A stretch of DNA of 64,000 nt from an uncultured Mycoplasmatota bacterium (GCA_900546715.1 UREA01000001.1:31791-95790), one strand, 5' to 3'. Shown: positions 15,807 through 25,273, counted from the stretch's first letter. Numbers and translations: made by a program. Notes: generated by a model not told the origin, from the letters alone.

Positions 15807-16769
15807 TTATTTTTTAAACTCGTCACTTATTTGTTCTTTATTTTCCTTTGTATATCCTTTTAAAGAATCCGGTAAAATACTCACTAAATCTTGATAAAGC
15901 TTCCCATAAGCATTTTCATATTCCTCATTAAATTTATGAACTATTCCCACATTATATTTAATATTATCCTTTGTTAAAATAAATATACTTCGCTCATCAA
16001 CTTTCTTTTTTACTCTAGCTTCATATGGATAAAACCAAAGTATTTCATCTAACTTTATAATATATAGTTTAGGTTTATAATTAATTAAATAATTTTTAGT
16101 AATAATTGTGTGACATATTGTATTATGATTACTACTATTTAATTCTTTATCAGTTATTACTTTTAATACTTTTCTTCTTCTAATTATTTTAATTACATTT
16201 ATTAATATGAAAAGTATGCCCACCAAAAACAAAGGTATAACTAAAGTGGTTACTTGTTTTAAAATATAATCATTAGTCAAAGTAGTATCTAAATAATATT
16301 TGCCAATAACTTCATCAATTGTACTTGCATTAACATCTACATCCATTTCAATTAAATAATCAAGGGCATAATTTTTAATTTCTGCAGGTATTTCTTTTGT
16401 TCTTCCCTTGATTATAACACTTTTTGGTTCTTCAGCATCAGCATTATAAGTATATTCATGTATTTCCTTTAAATTATTAAATTCATTATCATCAAGCACA
16501 ACTACAAATATATTATCATTACTATCAAATACCAAATAAAACCTTTCTAACTCACCAGATTCATTTAAAGTTGCAAAATAATCAGTAAGAAGTGTTACTT
16601 CAACATCAGAAGCAGCATATTCTTTATCTACTTCATTTAAATAAGCTACATCTTCATTTTTTAAATAACTATTTAACAGCAGATAGAATCCTAATGAAGT
16701 AAAACATATAATAATTCCTAAAATTAATAAAATTTTCTTAACTTTAACTATTTTTTTAAATTCTTTCAT
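15807..16769 (-). CDS. Two-helix membrane protein with extracytoplasmic and PH-like cytoplasmic parts
   Basis: I do not recognise the family with certainty (DUF6709-like is one possibility). The 320-residue protein has a membrane helix at about residues 12-32, an extracytoplasmic domain of about 140 residues (YAASDVEVTLLTDYF, KSVIIKGRTKEIP), and a second helix near 175-195. The cytoplasmic domain that follows has a KLYIIKLDEILWFYPYE core that looks like a bacterial PH/YdbT-like barrel. The C-terminal tail is charged. It lies just downstream of the histidine kinase on the same strand, with a 45-base gap, so it could be regulated by or feed that system. Confidence 0.5.
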   Translation of the reverse strand: MKEFKKIVKVKKILLILGIIICFTSLGFYLLLNSYLKNEDVAYLNEVDKEYAASDVEVTLLTDYFATLNESGELERFYLVFDSNDNIFVVVLDDNEFNNLKEIHEYTYNADAEEPKSVIIKGRTKEIPAEIKNYALDYLIEMDVDVNASTIDEVIGKYYLDTTLTNDYILKQVTTLVIPLFLVGILFILINVIKIIRRRKVLKVITDKELNSSNHNTICHTIITKNYLINYKPKLYIIKLDEILWFYPYEARVKKKVDERSIFILTKDNIKYNVGIVHKFNEEYENAYGKLYQDLVSILPDSLKGYTKENKEQISDEFKK

Positions 16770-16814
16770 TTTGCCTCCGCAATTATTATACTAAATAATT
16801 AATATTTAAGCAAA

Positions 16815-17999
16815 TTACTTATAATACCTTATTATAAATTTTGTTCCCTTATTAACTTCCGATTTAACTATAATTTTTCCATTATCTTTAGTAATTATCT
16901 CTTTAGCTAAAGATAATCCAATTCCAAAATTATTACTATTAGTACTACTTCCTTTATAAAACCTTTCAAAAATTCTATTTTTTTCTTTCTCGCTCATCCC
17001 TAAACCTTCATCTTCTATAATAATTTCTGTGTATAAAGATTTATCTTTAAAACTAATATATATATTTTTATCATTTAGTGTATGTTCTATAGCATTTTTT
17101 ATTATATTACTTATTGCCTCACTCTCCCATTTATAATCTCCAATAAATTCTACATCATTTGCTCCACTTACATGAATATTGATATTTTTAACTTCTCTAA
17201 TTACATCAAGATTCTTCATACACTCTAAAATTAATTTTTTTACATTAATATCATCCTTTTTAAAAGTTATTACATTGGCATCAAACCTAGATAATTTAAG
17301 TAAAACAATAACTAAATAATTGATATTATCAACTTGTCTTTTAATATCATTTAAAAACTCCAGTTCTGTTTTCTTATCAACTTCTTCATCACACAAATTA
17401 TCAACAAGAATTGCTATTGATGTAAGTGGTGTTTTTAATTGATGCGAAATATTAGCTAAATTTTCTTTTAAAGTAATTTTATCAAGATATTCGCGACTTG
17501 CCATTTCTCTTAACATTACTGTTGTTGTATAGATCTCATTTTTAAGTATTGATAAAATTCCTTCACTATTTAAATCAATTTTTAAATCATAATTTCCCCG
17601 ATTTAATTCTTTTAAATAATCAATAATTTTATCAAGTTCTCTTTTTTCTTTTTTATCATAGAAAAAAATTAATAAAAATATAACTATAGATATTATTAAT
17701 AACACTATACTATTAATAATTAAATTACGATAAAAATTATCATTAATGCTTTTAAGTACTCCCATAGAATTTATATCAATGCCAAAACTTGCTAAAATAT
17801 CACTAGCCTCATTATCAAAACTATTAATAATTTCAATTATTTCTTCTTCCGTTACATCTGGATAGTTTTTAACTACTTCACTAATTATATTATTAGTAAA
17901 ATTATTAGTAATTCTAACATAACTTTTATAATCTACAAAAGAAATTATAAAAAATGTAATTACAACAACTATCCATACTATAATAAAATGTTTTTTCAT
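16815..17999 (-). CDS. Sensor histidine kinase
   Basis: A 394-residue membrane kinase. Two helices (about residues 4-25 and 88-110) flank a short extracytoplasmic loop of about 60 residues. Next come a HAMP-like linker, a dimerisation box ANISHQLKTPLTSI with the phosphorylated His near residue 185, an N box (NIIKNAIEHTL), G1 (IEDEGLGM) and G2 (NNFGIGLSLAKEII). The gene overlaps the response-regulator stop by four bases. The small sensor loop resembles intramembrane or VanS-like sensors, so the signal may come from the envelope. Its signal and regulon cannot be read from the sequence. Confidence 0.9.
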   Translation of the reverse strand: MKKHFIIVWIVVVITFFIISFVDYKSYVRITNNFTNNIISEVVKNYPDVTEEEIIEIINSFDNEASDILASFGIDINSMGVLKSINDNFYRNLIINSIVLLIISIVIFLLIFFYDKKEKRELDKIIDYLKELNRGNYDLKIDLNSEGILSILKNEIYTTTVMLREMASREYLDKITLKENLANISHQLKTPLTSIAILVDNLCDEEVDKKTELEFLNDIKRQVDNINYLVIVLLKLSRFDANVITFKKDDINVKKLILECMKNLDVIREVKNINIHVSGANDVEFIGDYKWESEAISNIIKNAIEHTLNDKNIYISFKDKSLYTEIIIEDEGLGMSEKEKNRIFERFYKGSSTNSNNFGIGLSLAKEIITKDNGKIIVKSEVNKGTKFIIRYYK

Positions 18000-18640
18000 A
18001 CATCCACCCGATAACCTAAGCCTTTTATTGTTTTAATAATATCACTACCTAATTTCTCTCTAATTCTTTTAATATAAACAGTTAAGGTATTATCTTCAAC
18101 AAAATTACCTGAGATATCCCAAATTTGTTCCATAATTATTTCTCTAGTTACAATTCTATTTAAATTTTGAAATAGTAATAATAAAATACGATATTCTAAA
18201 CTAGTAAATATTACTTCTACATTATCTACATATACCCTAGCAGCATCAGTATCAATAACTATATTTTTAACTTTAATTAAATTATTATCTTTATTCTTTC
18301 TAATTATTTTATTTATTCTAGAAAGTAATTCTTTAGCCCTAAAAGGTTTAACCATATAATCTTCTACCCCATTATCTAGGGCATCACTAATTACATCTTC
18401 ATCATCTTTAGCAGTTAAGACTAAAGTTGGTTTATTAGTTAGAGTCTTTTTAAAGAAATCAATACCATCACCATCAGGTAACATTAAATCAAGTATTATT
18501 AAATTATAATTATTTTCTAAATACTTTTTAGCATCACTCAAAGTACTAACAACATCTACATCAAAATTATGTTGTTTTAATAAATAGACAATTCCTTTAA
18601 TAATAAACTCATTATCTTCGATTAATAATATTTTATACAT
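17996..18640 (-). CDS. OmpR-family response regulator
   Basis: About 214 residues. The receiver domain has the acidic pair in LLIEDNEF, the phospho-acceptor Asp in LIILDLMLPDGDG (about residue 50), the conserved Thr in VLTAKDD and Lys in YMVKPFRAKELL. The C-terminal winged helix (FTSLEYRILLLLFQNLNRIVTREIIMEQIW, DNTLTVYIKRIREKL, IIKTIKGLGYRV) is OmpR/PhoB type. ATG 18640 (MYKILL) is preferred over the TTG two codons upstream. Promoter and kinase overlap show a standard two-gene system. Confidence 0.93.
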   Translation of the reverse strand: MYKILLIEDNEFIIKGIVYLLKQHNFDVDVVSTLSDAKKYLENNYNLIILDLMLPDGDGIDFFKKTLTNKPTLVLTAKDDEDVISDALDNGVEDYMVKPFRAKELLSRINKIIRKNKDNNLIKVKNIVIDTDAARVYVDNVEVIFTSLEYRILLLLFQNLNRIVTREIIMEQIWDISGNFVEDNTLTVYIKRIREKLGSDIIKTIKGLGYRVDV

Positions 18641-18680
18641 AAGCAATCACACTTATATTTTAACAAATTTAATAGAATAT

Positions 18681-18710
18681 TAAAACTGATAAATGAAATT
18701 ATCAGTTTTA
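18681..18710 (-). terminator. Hairpin between the FN3-like surface gene and the two-component system
   Basis: A perfect 12-bp inverted repeat, TAAAACTGATAA (18681-18692) against TTATCAGTTTTA (18699-18710), with a six-base loop. On the minus strand it lies just after the stop of the surface protein gene and is followed by a T-rich stretch. Confidence 0.75.
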
Positions 18711-18713
18711 ATG

Positions 18714-20474
18714 TTAGTCTATTTTTATTCTAATTGGGTCAGAAATTGTTCCAGATCCAGATGCATATTCTACATCAGAGTTAAGGTAAAAGGTAGGTCT
18801 TACAGCATGATTAGCATTACCATTTATTGCTCTTAAACCTCCGCGTGCTTCTATGTTATAAGCATAATAACCACTTTCATATGGCAATAGCCATTCAGTT
18901 ACTCCCATAAAAATCCAATTATTAATTAAAGATGAATCTGAATAACTTCCTACATTTGATGACCAATTATTTGGACTTGCTGCAAATCCATAGTCTGATA
19001 CATACATTAAGGCAACTTTAGTTGTAAAAGTTTGATTAGCAATTTCCTGTTCATAAAAATCTTTAGCCATCCCACTATAACTATCTTCAATTCTACTATT
19101 ATACCAATTATGATCCGAAATCATATTTCTCCAACTGCTTCCAATATTATTTAAAAAATTAGTATTAAAATTAACCGTATTAAGAGTGCTATCCCTCCAT
19201 GACTCATCCCAATTCCAACGATATGTACTTACACTATTTAAGCTTCCAGTATAATATGGATTACTTGAACTATTAATAGTGCTATTAGCCATATATTGAC
19301 CGTTGGTTCCTAACAAATTACTATTTGCATAATCATATTTTAATAATTTTACCTCATATATTCTATTTTGATTTAAAAATACACCTATAATGCGATACAA
19401 ATTATCATTTGGGCATGTACTTGCTGTCGAACCAAAGCATACATAATTATTTGGGTCTGCTCCAACATATCTATATGAGTAATCACCAATCTCATATCGC
19501 CCATAAGTACCTGATTCATCCATTAAATATAAATTATTACTTCCATCCTGACTATATAAATCGATTATATAATCTGCAAAATAAATAGTAATCTCTTCCG
19601 TTGTTGTTGATATGTTATATTTTTGTGAATAATAACCATTAACAGCTTCCGCAAAAACCAATATATCATAGGTTACCCCATCCTCTAACGTATTAAAAGT
19701 AAAAGAGTTAGTTGTACTAGTACCAGCTTGATTTTCTCCATTCCCATTCACATAAAAATAATATCTTTCTATTTCAACATCGCTTGTCGCATTTACTGTT
19801 AAAGTAAATCCACTATATGTTATATTACTTACACTAACACTATTAATAACAGGTATAGAAACATCAGTAGTACTAACGCTAAGTTCATATATATTAGATT
19901 TAGCATTTGTGCTATCTACGGCATAAATGCTAATTTTATATTCTGTTAATTTATTTAAATCATTTATTGTTATTACATTACTTGTACTCTCTTGATATTC
20001 TTCACTATCATTTAATACATAATAATATGTTGTTATACTTCCGTTTTCACTAGTAGCACTTACATCTAATGTAACAGATGATCCTGTTACATTAGTAATA
20101 CTAACATTATCTATCCACACTCCATCATATTTATCAAAATAAACATAACATCTATCTGATGAATTACTAAGTAGATTTACAGTATTATTCTCAGAATTAT
20201 ACTCTAGTTCTCCGCCATTTTCACAACCACTTAAATTTTCATTAAAAATATATCCGGATTCTGGCCATGTTGTATCTTTGGTTTCAACGTACTCACCTGA
20301 ACCTGATTCTGTTTCATACATTAAAGTTATCATATTACTATTTATTACTTGTTTATTTTTTTCAACATTAGATATTATATTATTTTCTTTATTATCCACA
20401 TTATTAAAGAAAATAATAGTTACTAAACTTAATGTTAATAACACACTACTTACCAACAATATTTTTTTATTCAT
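18714..20474 (-). CDS. Secreted surface protein with fibronectin III-like domains
   Basis: A 586-residue protein with an N-terminal hydrophobic anchor or signal (about residues 5-24). Two FN3-like beta sandwiches follow, at about 120-205 (VWIDNVSITNVTGSSVTLDVSATS, NDLNKLTEYKISIYAVDS) and 210-295 (INSVSVSNITYSGFTLTVNATS, TLEDGVTYDILVFA). The roughly 270-residue C-terminal domain starts at FADYIIDLYSQDGSNNLY and has YRYVGADPNNYVCFGS and CPNDNLYRIIGVF, ending in RPTFYLNSDVEYASGSGT, a DUF6273-like ending. No LPXTG is present. It is probably surface-attached through the N-terminal helix. The divergent XRE regulator and an inverted repeat at 20512-20534 suggest local control. Confidence 0.7.
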   Translation of the reverse strand: MNKKILLVSSVLLTLSLVTIIFFNNVDNKENNIISNVEKNKQVINSNMITLMYETESGSGEYVETKDTTWPESGYIFNENLSGCENGGELEYNSENNTVNLLSNSSDRCYVYFDKYDGVWIDNVSITNVTGSSVTLDVSATSENGSITTYYYVLNDSEEYQESTSNVITINDLNKLTEYKISIYAVDSTNAKSNIYELSVSTTDVSIPVINSVSVSNITYSGFTLTVNATSDVEIERYYFYVNGNGENQAGTSTTNSFTFNTLEDGVTYDILVFAEAVNGYYSQKYNISTTTEEITIYFADYIIDLYSQDGSNNLYLMDESGTYGRYEIGDYSYRYVGADPNNYVCFGSTASTCPNDNLYRIIGVFLNQNRIYEVKLLKYDYANSNLLGTNGQYMANSTINSSSNPYYTGSLNSVSTYRWNWDESWRDSTLNTVNFNTNFLNNIGSSWRNMISDHNWYNSRIEDSYSGMAKDFYEQEIANQTFTTKVALMYVSDYGFAASPNNWSSNVGSYSDSSLINNWIFMGVTEWLLPYESGYYAYNIEARGGLRAINGNANHAVRPTFYLNSDVEYASGSGTISDPIRIKID

Positions 20475-20499
20475 GTACTACACCTTACCTTACAAAATT

Positions 20500-20534
20500 A
20501 TTATATCACACTTTATCTACGAACGATAGATAAA
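20500..20534 (-). promoter_or_regulatory. Promoter of the FN3 gene with an adjacent inverted repeat
   Basis: Minus-strand TATAAT (20505-20500) is the -10 of the surface-protein gene. TTTATCTA (20512-20519) and TAGATAAA (20527-20534) form an inverted repeat over the -35 position. It lies about 55 bases from the XRE gene start on the other strand and is a plausible operator for that regulator. Confidence 0.5.
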
Positions 20535-20587
20535 ATTTAAACTAATATATTGAGATAATATAAGTAACAAGTGAGTGATTATAAATT

Positions 20588-20827
20588 ATGGATAGAAACG
20601 ATGAAAATTATATTTATTATGTAATAGGACAAAATATTAAAAAACAAAGAAAACTAAAAAACTTAACTCAAGAACAATTAGCAGAAAAATGCAATTATTC
20701 TTTAAGTTTTATAGGTAATTTAGAAAGTACTAAAGTATTTCAAACTATATCTGTAGGAAGTTTATATCACATAGCTAAAGTATTAGATATAAGTATATTA
20801 GAACTATTTAAAGATATTGATAGGTAA
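20588..20827 (+). CDS. Small XRE-family HTH regulator
   Basis: A 79-residue protein that is almost only a Cro/CI-type helix-turn-helix: IGQNIKKQRKLKNLTQEQLAEKCNYSLSFIGNLES then a C-terminal helix pair (SLYHIAKVLDISILELFKDI). It has no sensory domain, so it acts as a simple DNA-binding repressor or activator. GAGTGAT precedes the start. It diverges from the fibronectin-like surface gene and probably controls it and itself. It ends at a bidirectional hairpin shared with the Fic gene. Confidence 0.85.
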   Translation: MDRNDENYIYYVIGQNIKKQRKLKNLTQEQLAEKCNYSLSFIGNLESTKVFQTISVGSLYHIAKVLDISILELFKDIDR

Positions 20828-20860
20828 AAAAACTTACCTTTGATTTAGGTAAGTTTTTAT
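20828..20860 (+). terminator. Bidirectional terminator between the XRE and Fic genes
   Basis: A perfect 12-bp stem, AAAAACTTACCT (20828-20839) against AGGTAAGTTTTT (20847-20858), has an A run on one side and a T run on the other, so it can end transcription from both convergent genes. Confidence 0.85.
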
Positions 20861-21879
20861 AATATAATCCATTCTCCATTCTTTTTACTATTTTTTCTAG
20901 TAATTAATCCTTTATTTTGCATTTCAGTCATTCTTGTTTTTACTGTTCTTAATGATTTATTAATAAGCCTAGCAATTTCTTCTTGAGTAATCGAAGGATT
21001 ATTTTTTATTATATTAATAATTGCTTGTTCTTCTAAAGAATGTTTATTGTATTTATAATCAACATGAGTATATCTATTTTTTAATTCATAATTTGTATCC
21101 GTCAAAAGATTATAAAAGAATTTTTCTAAAAACGAAATATCTTCAAATATATTTTTTTCATAGTTTTTATAATTTGCTCTAACTAATGAATTTCTAAAAT
21201 ACCATGAATATTTAGCAAAAGTATCATCATTAATATCAAATCCAAATGTTTTTAAATATTTTATGATAAATACTGCAACAGATCGAGTATTACCTTCACA
21301 AAAAGGATGAATTTGCCATATGTTAGAAGTAAATTTACATAAATGTTTTATTGCTTCATCGAGAGTTTTATCTTTATATGAATATTCTTTTTCTTCATCA
21401 AAATCATATTTTAAAGCTGCTTCAATTGTTTCAAAAGATGCATAAGTAACTGTATCACCATTTAAAACCCATTCATTTTTTATAAAGTTATAATCTCTTA
21501 TTTTTCCAGCATCCTTAAAGATTCCTGAAAATAATCTTTTATGAATATTAATTAATTCAGTTGGATTAAATGTAAAAGATTTTTCACTTAATAATTCAGT
21601 AATTCTTACAGAAACTTTATCAGCTTCTTCACTAGCCTCTTCATGTTTTCTATTATCTAATACTTTATAATATTGATTAATTCTTTTTTCTGCTTCTTTT
21701 AAATCGATATTGCCTTCAATATGTTCTTTGGCGGTTTCAATTAAATATTTCGATGGTTTTAATCCATCAACATCTTGAAGGCCAATAGCAATTTCCCAAT
21801 TTTTAGCTTTCTCTACAGTATTATCTTCAGAACTTTTTATATATTCTGATAATTCTAAATTCCATTTTTCTTTTTCCAT
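20857..21879 (-). CDS. Fic-family AMPylase with VbhA-like N-terminus and winged helix
   Basis: A 340-residue Fic protein that transfers AMP (or another phosphate-linked group) from a nucleotide to target hydroxyls. The Fic motif is HPFCEGNTRSVA at about residues 196-207, with the catalytic His. The flap region is FKDAGKIRDYNFIKNEWVL. Residues 25-75 resemble an antitoxin VbhA domain fused in cis (GLQDVDGLKPS, then EHIEGNIDLKEAEKRI), but the inhibitory S-x-x-x-E-G is changed to L-x-x-x-D-G. A C-terminal winged helix (NNPSITQEEIARLINKSLRTVKTRMTEMQNKGLI) suggests DNA binding and autoregulation through the palindrome at 21931-21959. Monocistronic. Confidence 0.88.
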   Translation of the reverse strand: MEKEKWNLELSEYIKSSEDNTVEKAKNWEIAIGLQDVDGLKPSKYLIETAKEHIEGNIDLKEAEKRINQYYKVLDNRKHEEASEEADKVSVRITELLSEKSFTFNPTELINIHKRLFSGIFKDAGKIRDYNFIKNEWVLNGDTVTYASFETIEAALKYDFDEEKEYSYKDKTLDEAIKHLCKFTSNIWQIHPFCEGNTRSVAVFIIKYLKTFGFDINDDTFAKYSWYFRNSLVRANYKNYEKNIFEDISFLEKFFYNLLTDTNYELKNRYTHVDYKYNKHSLEEQAIINIIKNNPSITQEEIARLINKSLRTVKTRMTEMQNKGLITRKNSKKNGEWIIL

Positions 21880-21902
21880 TTCAATACCTCTTACTACTAT
21901 AT

Positions 21903-21931
21903 ATTATATCATTAATTTTCTTATAAAACAA
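21903..21931 (-). promoter_or_regulatory. Promoter of the Fic gene
   Basis: On the minus strand TTGTTT (21931-21926), a 17-base spacer and TATAAT (21908-21903) lie about 25 bases before the Fic start. The -35 abuts the large palindrome. Confidence 0.7.
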
Positions 21932-21980
21932 TTTAAAGTGCAAATTTTGCACTTTAAATTTAAATAATTGCACTTTAAAT
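21931..21980. promoter_or_regulatory. Palindromic operator plus extra half-site upstream of Fic
   Basis: ATTTAAAGTGCAAA (21931-21944) and TTTGCACTTTAAAT (21946-21959) form a perfect 14-bp inverted repeat with one central base. A further half-site TTGCACTTTAAAT lies at 21968-21980. The array abuts the Fic -35 box, so a bound regulator would block transcription; the winged helix of Fic itself is the obvious candidate. Confidence 0.7.
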
Positions 21981-24529
21981 TAGATATTATCATTTCTAAT
22001 AGTTTCAATTATATTTTGTTTATTAATTTTTTTAACTGAGAAATGCATTATTATACTTATTAGTAAGAATACTACAATACTAGCTATAATAATAGACTCC
22101 CAAGGTATAACATAACCTAAATCATTACCAACTTCAAAAGCTTTATAAATTAGAATTGAACCAATTATACCTAAAGGTATACCAATAACTAATGATTTAG
22201 TTCCATAAAATAAACTTTCTAATCTAACCATTTTATTAAATTCATGTTTGGTCATACCAATTGATTTTAACATTGCAAATTCTTTACTTCTTAAATTCAT
22301 ATTAGTAGTTATTGTATTAAATATATTTGTAATACCTATTAAACTTATAACTATAATAAATCCATAAAGGAATATTGCTACTAAAATAAGCATTGATCTA
22401 TTAGCTTGAACTTCAGCATCAACATTATAAACATAAGAATTAAAAGTTGTATTTTTTAAATAATCATTAGTTGTTTTTTCTAAGTTTTCAACATCATTAC
22501 TACTAATATATAATCCTTCATAATTATATGTTAAATTATCCATAAATTCATCACTTACTATAATGTAGCCAGAATCAGTGTAAACTCCTTCTAGACCCAT
22601 TGGTCTTTTTTCGGTCCTTGTAGCAATAGGGATTGTTACATTAGATCCATTAATTACACCACTAAAACTTGTTACATCTTTATAAACATTTATAGTTTCA
22701 TAGTGATCAAGTTGATAAATTGAAACATCATCTATAAGTATTCCTTTATCTTTATAGCTGCTAACATTGCCACCGATTTCTTTAATGAATCTCTCATACT
22801 CTTCATTGCCTAAAGATATTACAGAAATATTAGCTATTAATTCTTCTTCAGAAGTATCATATCTATTTAAATATTCTCCAAAATTTTGATAGAATCCTTC
22901 TTCACTCATATAATCAAGAGCACTAACTTCTAAAAGAGTTGTTCTGTGAAGAGCATATCTATCAATATCTTCAAAAGATAATATTTCTTCATAAGCCTTT
23001 GCTACTTCATCTTTATTATCAGAATTAACTAACACCATAAAATTATATTGATAGTCACTGTAATACATACCAGTTAGTTTAAAACCATAATTTAGTAGAG
23101 AAGATAAAGAGATGAATACTGCAACACTTACTACTAAAGAGACAACTGTAGTTCTATATTTCTTGCGAGCCCTTTTTAAATTTTTATAAGCAATTTCGCC
23201 GCCGATACCAAAAAGTTTGCTAATTATTTTTGGAGTTTTTAATTTTTTTGCATTAATTTTTATTTCATTGTTATTACGAATAGCTTCAATTGGAGAAATC
23301 TTAGAAGATCTTCTAGCAGCACTAATTACTGATAGATAAATTGTAATACTAGCTAAGATTATACTTAACAATATAGGTATTAAAGGAACACTAAAGACAA
23401 ATTTAATATCATTTAGAAAATCTCCAAGTAAAAGATTAACAATTATAGATAATATGAAACAGGCTAGTATCCCACAAAGTATACCTAAAGGTATAGCAAT
23501 AACACCTAGGATAAAACCTTCATATAAAACATTTTTCTTAATTTGTTTACTTGTTGCTCCAACACTTGCAAGCATTCCATATTGTTTAGTTTTCTCCATT
23601 ATCGAAATATTAAAACTATTACGAATTACAAAGATGCTTGTAACAATTATTATACCAATTACAACTCCCGCAATAGCATAAAGCATACTTTGATTGCTAT
23701 CACTTAAAGATACACCTTCCCAGCGTAATAATTCATTATTTAAATTATAACTATAATTTTTTAGGGCATTAGAATTTTCCAAATTTTCTACAAAGGTTTC
23801 ATAATAACTAGGATTTTTAAATAATAAGGATACATCATAGCCTTGAATGTTTTCTGAATTATAAGTAATTGCAGTAAAACCGGGAGCACTGAATGACTCA
23901 ATACTAGTATTAACCCGCTCCATTATGCCTACAACTGTAAATTCCCCGGTATAAGTATTAGCTAAAGATTCATGACACTCATCTAATGTTTCGCCATCTG
24001 GTACAAAGTATGGATTAGTTTGGGTAAGAGCACTGCCATCACTACAAACTCTATTACCAATTTCTAAGGTGATTCTATCCCCAATTTGCATATTGACTGA
24101 AGCATTAGTTAAAACTGTCTCCGGTATTACTATTTCATGAGAATTTTCTGGTAATCTACCATCAATTAAATGAACTTTGCTATTTTCTAAAGCTTCTTTA
24201 TTATAACTTAAAATATACAAATATGGCTTATATTCATTTTCACTACCTTCTAAATTTGCATAACCTAATATTCCTACTTTATACATAGTATCAACATAAC
24301 GATTGTTTTCAAAATATTTTAAATCATCGGCACTTACATTTTCTACAGTTATATGTCTATTGCCATATTCATCTTTGGCATTTTCTACTAAAGTTGCCAT
24401 AAAACTACTTACCATACCCGCAACAGCACATATAAGAGCAGTTGAAAGCATTATCCCAATTATTGTTACTATTGTTCTTTTTTTATTAAGTTTTAAATTC
24501 TTAATAGTTAGTTTATTTAATATATTCAT
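21980..24529 (-). CDS. ABC transporter permease, FtsX/MacB type
   Basis: An 849-residue permease with two FtsX-like repeats. Helix 1 is at about residues 18-38 and is followed by a large extracytoplasmic domain (to about 280). Three helices (280-400) follow, then a duplicated half beginning at KYRTTVVSLVVSVAVFISLSS with a second external domain, and three terminal helices. This layout matches the long permeases paired with MacB/LolD-like ATPases, which move peptides, lipoproteins or antimicrobials out of the membrane rather than pumping classic solutes. It begins two bases after the ATPase gene stop. The substrate cannot be read from the sequence. Confidence 0.85.
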   Translation of the reverse strand: MNILNKLTIKNLKLNKKRTIVTIIGIMLSTALICAVAGMVSSFMATLVENAKDEYGNRHITVENVSADDLKYFENNRYVDTMYKVGILGYANLEGSENEYKPYLYILSYNKEALENSKVHLIDGRLPENSHEIVIPETVLTNASVNMQIGDRITLEIGNRVCSDGSALTQTNPYFVPDGETLDECHESLANTYTGEFTVVGIMERVNTSIESFSAPGFTAITYNSENIQGYDVSLLFKNPSYYETFVENLENSNALKNYSYNLNNELLRWEGVSLSDSNQSMLYAIAGVVIGIIIVTSIFVIRNSFNISIMEKTKQYGMLASVGATSKQIKKNVLYEGFILGVIAIPLGILCGILACFILSIIVNLLLGDFLNDIKFVFSVPLIPILLSIILASITIYLSVISAARRSSKISPIEAIRNNNEIKINAKKLKTPKIISKLFGIGGEIAYKNLKRARKKYRTTVVSLVVSVAVFISLSSLLNYGFKLTGMYYSDYQYNFMVLVNSDNKDEVAKAYEEILSFEDIDRYALHRTTLLEVSALDYMSEEGFYQNFGEYLNRYDTSEEELIANISVISLGNEEYERFIKEIGGNVSSYKDKGILIDDVSIYQLDHYETINVYKDVTSFSGVINGSNVTIPIATRTEKRPMGLEGVYTDSGYIIVSDEFMDNLTYNYEGLYISSNDVENLEKTTNDYLKNTTFNSYVYNVDAEVQANRSMLILVAIFLYGFIIVISLIGITNIFNTITTNMNLRSKEFAMLKSIGMTKHEFNKMVRLESLFYGTKSLVIGIPLGIIGSILIYKAFEVGNDLGYVIPWESIIIASIVVFLLISIIMHFSVKKINKQNIIETIRNDNI

Positions 24530-24531
24530 AA

Positions 24532-25209
24532 TTAATTCCTTACATCACTAACTATTTTTCCATCTTCAATTGTGATAATCCGATTACAAGATGCCGCAAT
24601 TTCTAAATCATGAGTAATAACAATAATTGTTTGATTATATTTTTCATTAGATTTTTTTAACAGAGACACAATTTCATCACTAGCTTTAGAATCTAGGTTC
24701 CCTGTTGGTTCATCCGCTAAAACTAAAGCAGGATTATTAATTAAGGCTCTACCAATTGATGCTCTTTGTTGTTCTCCACCAGAAAGTTCATTAGGTAAAT
24801 GCTTTTTTCTTTTACTTAAACCTAGAGTTTTAATTAAGTCATCTAAATAATCCCCATTAACGCTCCTATTATCAAGTTTCGCTGGCAAAGTAATATTTTC
24901 TTCAATATCAAGTATGGGAATTAAATTATAAAATTGGTAAATTATCCCAACTTGTCTTCTTCTAAAAATTGCTAGGGCATCATTATCCATTTCATAGATA
25001 TCCACGCCATCAATAAATACTTTACCTGTACTGGGTCTATCTACACCTCCAAGTAAATGTAAAAGTGTTGACTTACCACTACCTGATGCTCCAACAATAG
25101 CGACAAAATCTCCCTTTTCTACTGAAAAAGAAATGTCATCAACAGCTTTAACTATTGTTTCGCCTTTTCCATAAATTTTTGATAAATGTTCTACTTTTAA
25201 AATTTCCAT
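24532..25209 (-). CDS. ABC transporter ATPase, MacB/LolD type
   Basis: A 225-residue ATPase with Walker A GASGSGKST, Q-loop GIIYQFYNLIPIL, signature LSGGEQQRASIGRAL, Walker B ALVLADEPTGNLD and switch His in ITHDLEIA. The LADEPTGNLDS form is diagnostic of the LolD/MacB/FtsE group that drives FtsX-type permeases. It is directly followed by the 849-residue permease and probably works as a mechanotransmission pump. The 260-residue-class membrane protein upstream may be a third component. Confidence 0.93.
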   Translation of the reverse strand: MEILKVEHLSKIYGKGETIVKAVDDISFSVEKGDFVAIVGASGSGKSTLLHLLGGVDRPSTGKVFIDGVDIYEMDNDALAIFRRRQVGIIYQFYNLIPILDIEENITLPAKLDNRSVNGDYLDDLIKTLGLSKRKKHLPNELSGGEQQRASIGRALINNPALVLADEPTGNLDSKASDEIVSLLKKSNEKYNQTIIVITHDLEIAASCNRIITIEDGKIVSDVRN

Positions 25210-25273
25210 TTAATCAGTCCTTTCAATATTAGTATATTTTTCTAAAATGACTATTAAATGACTTTTTATTATT

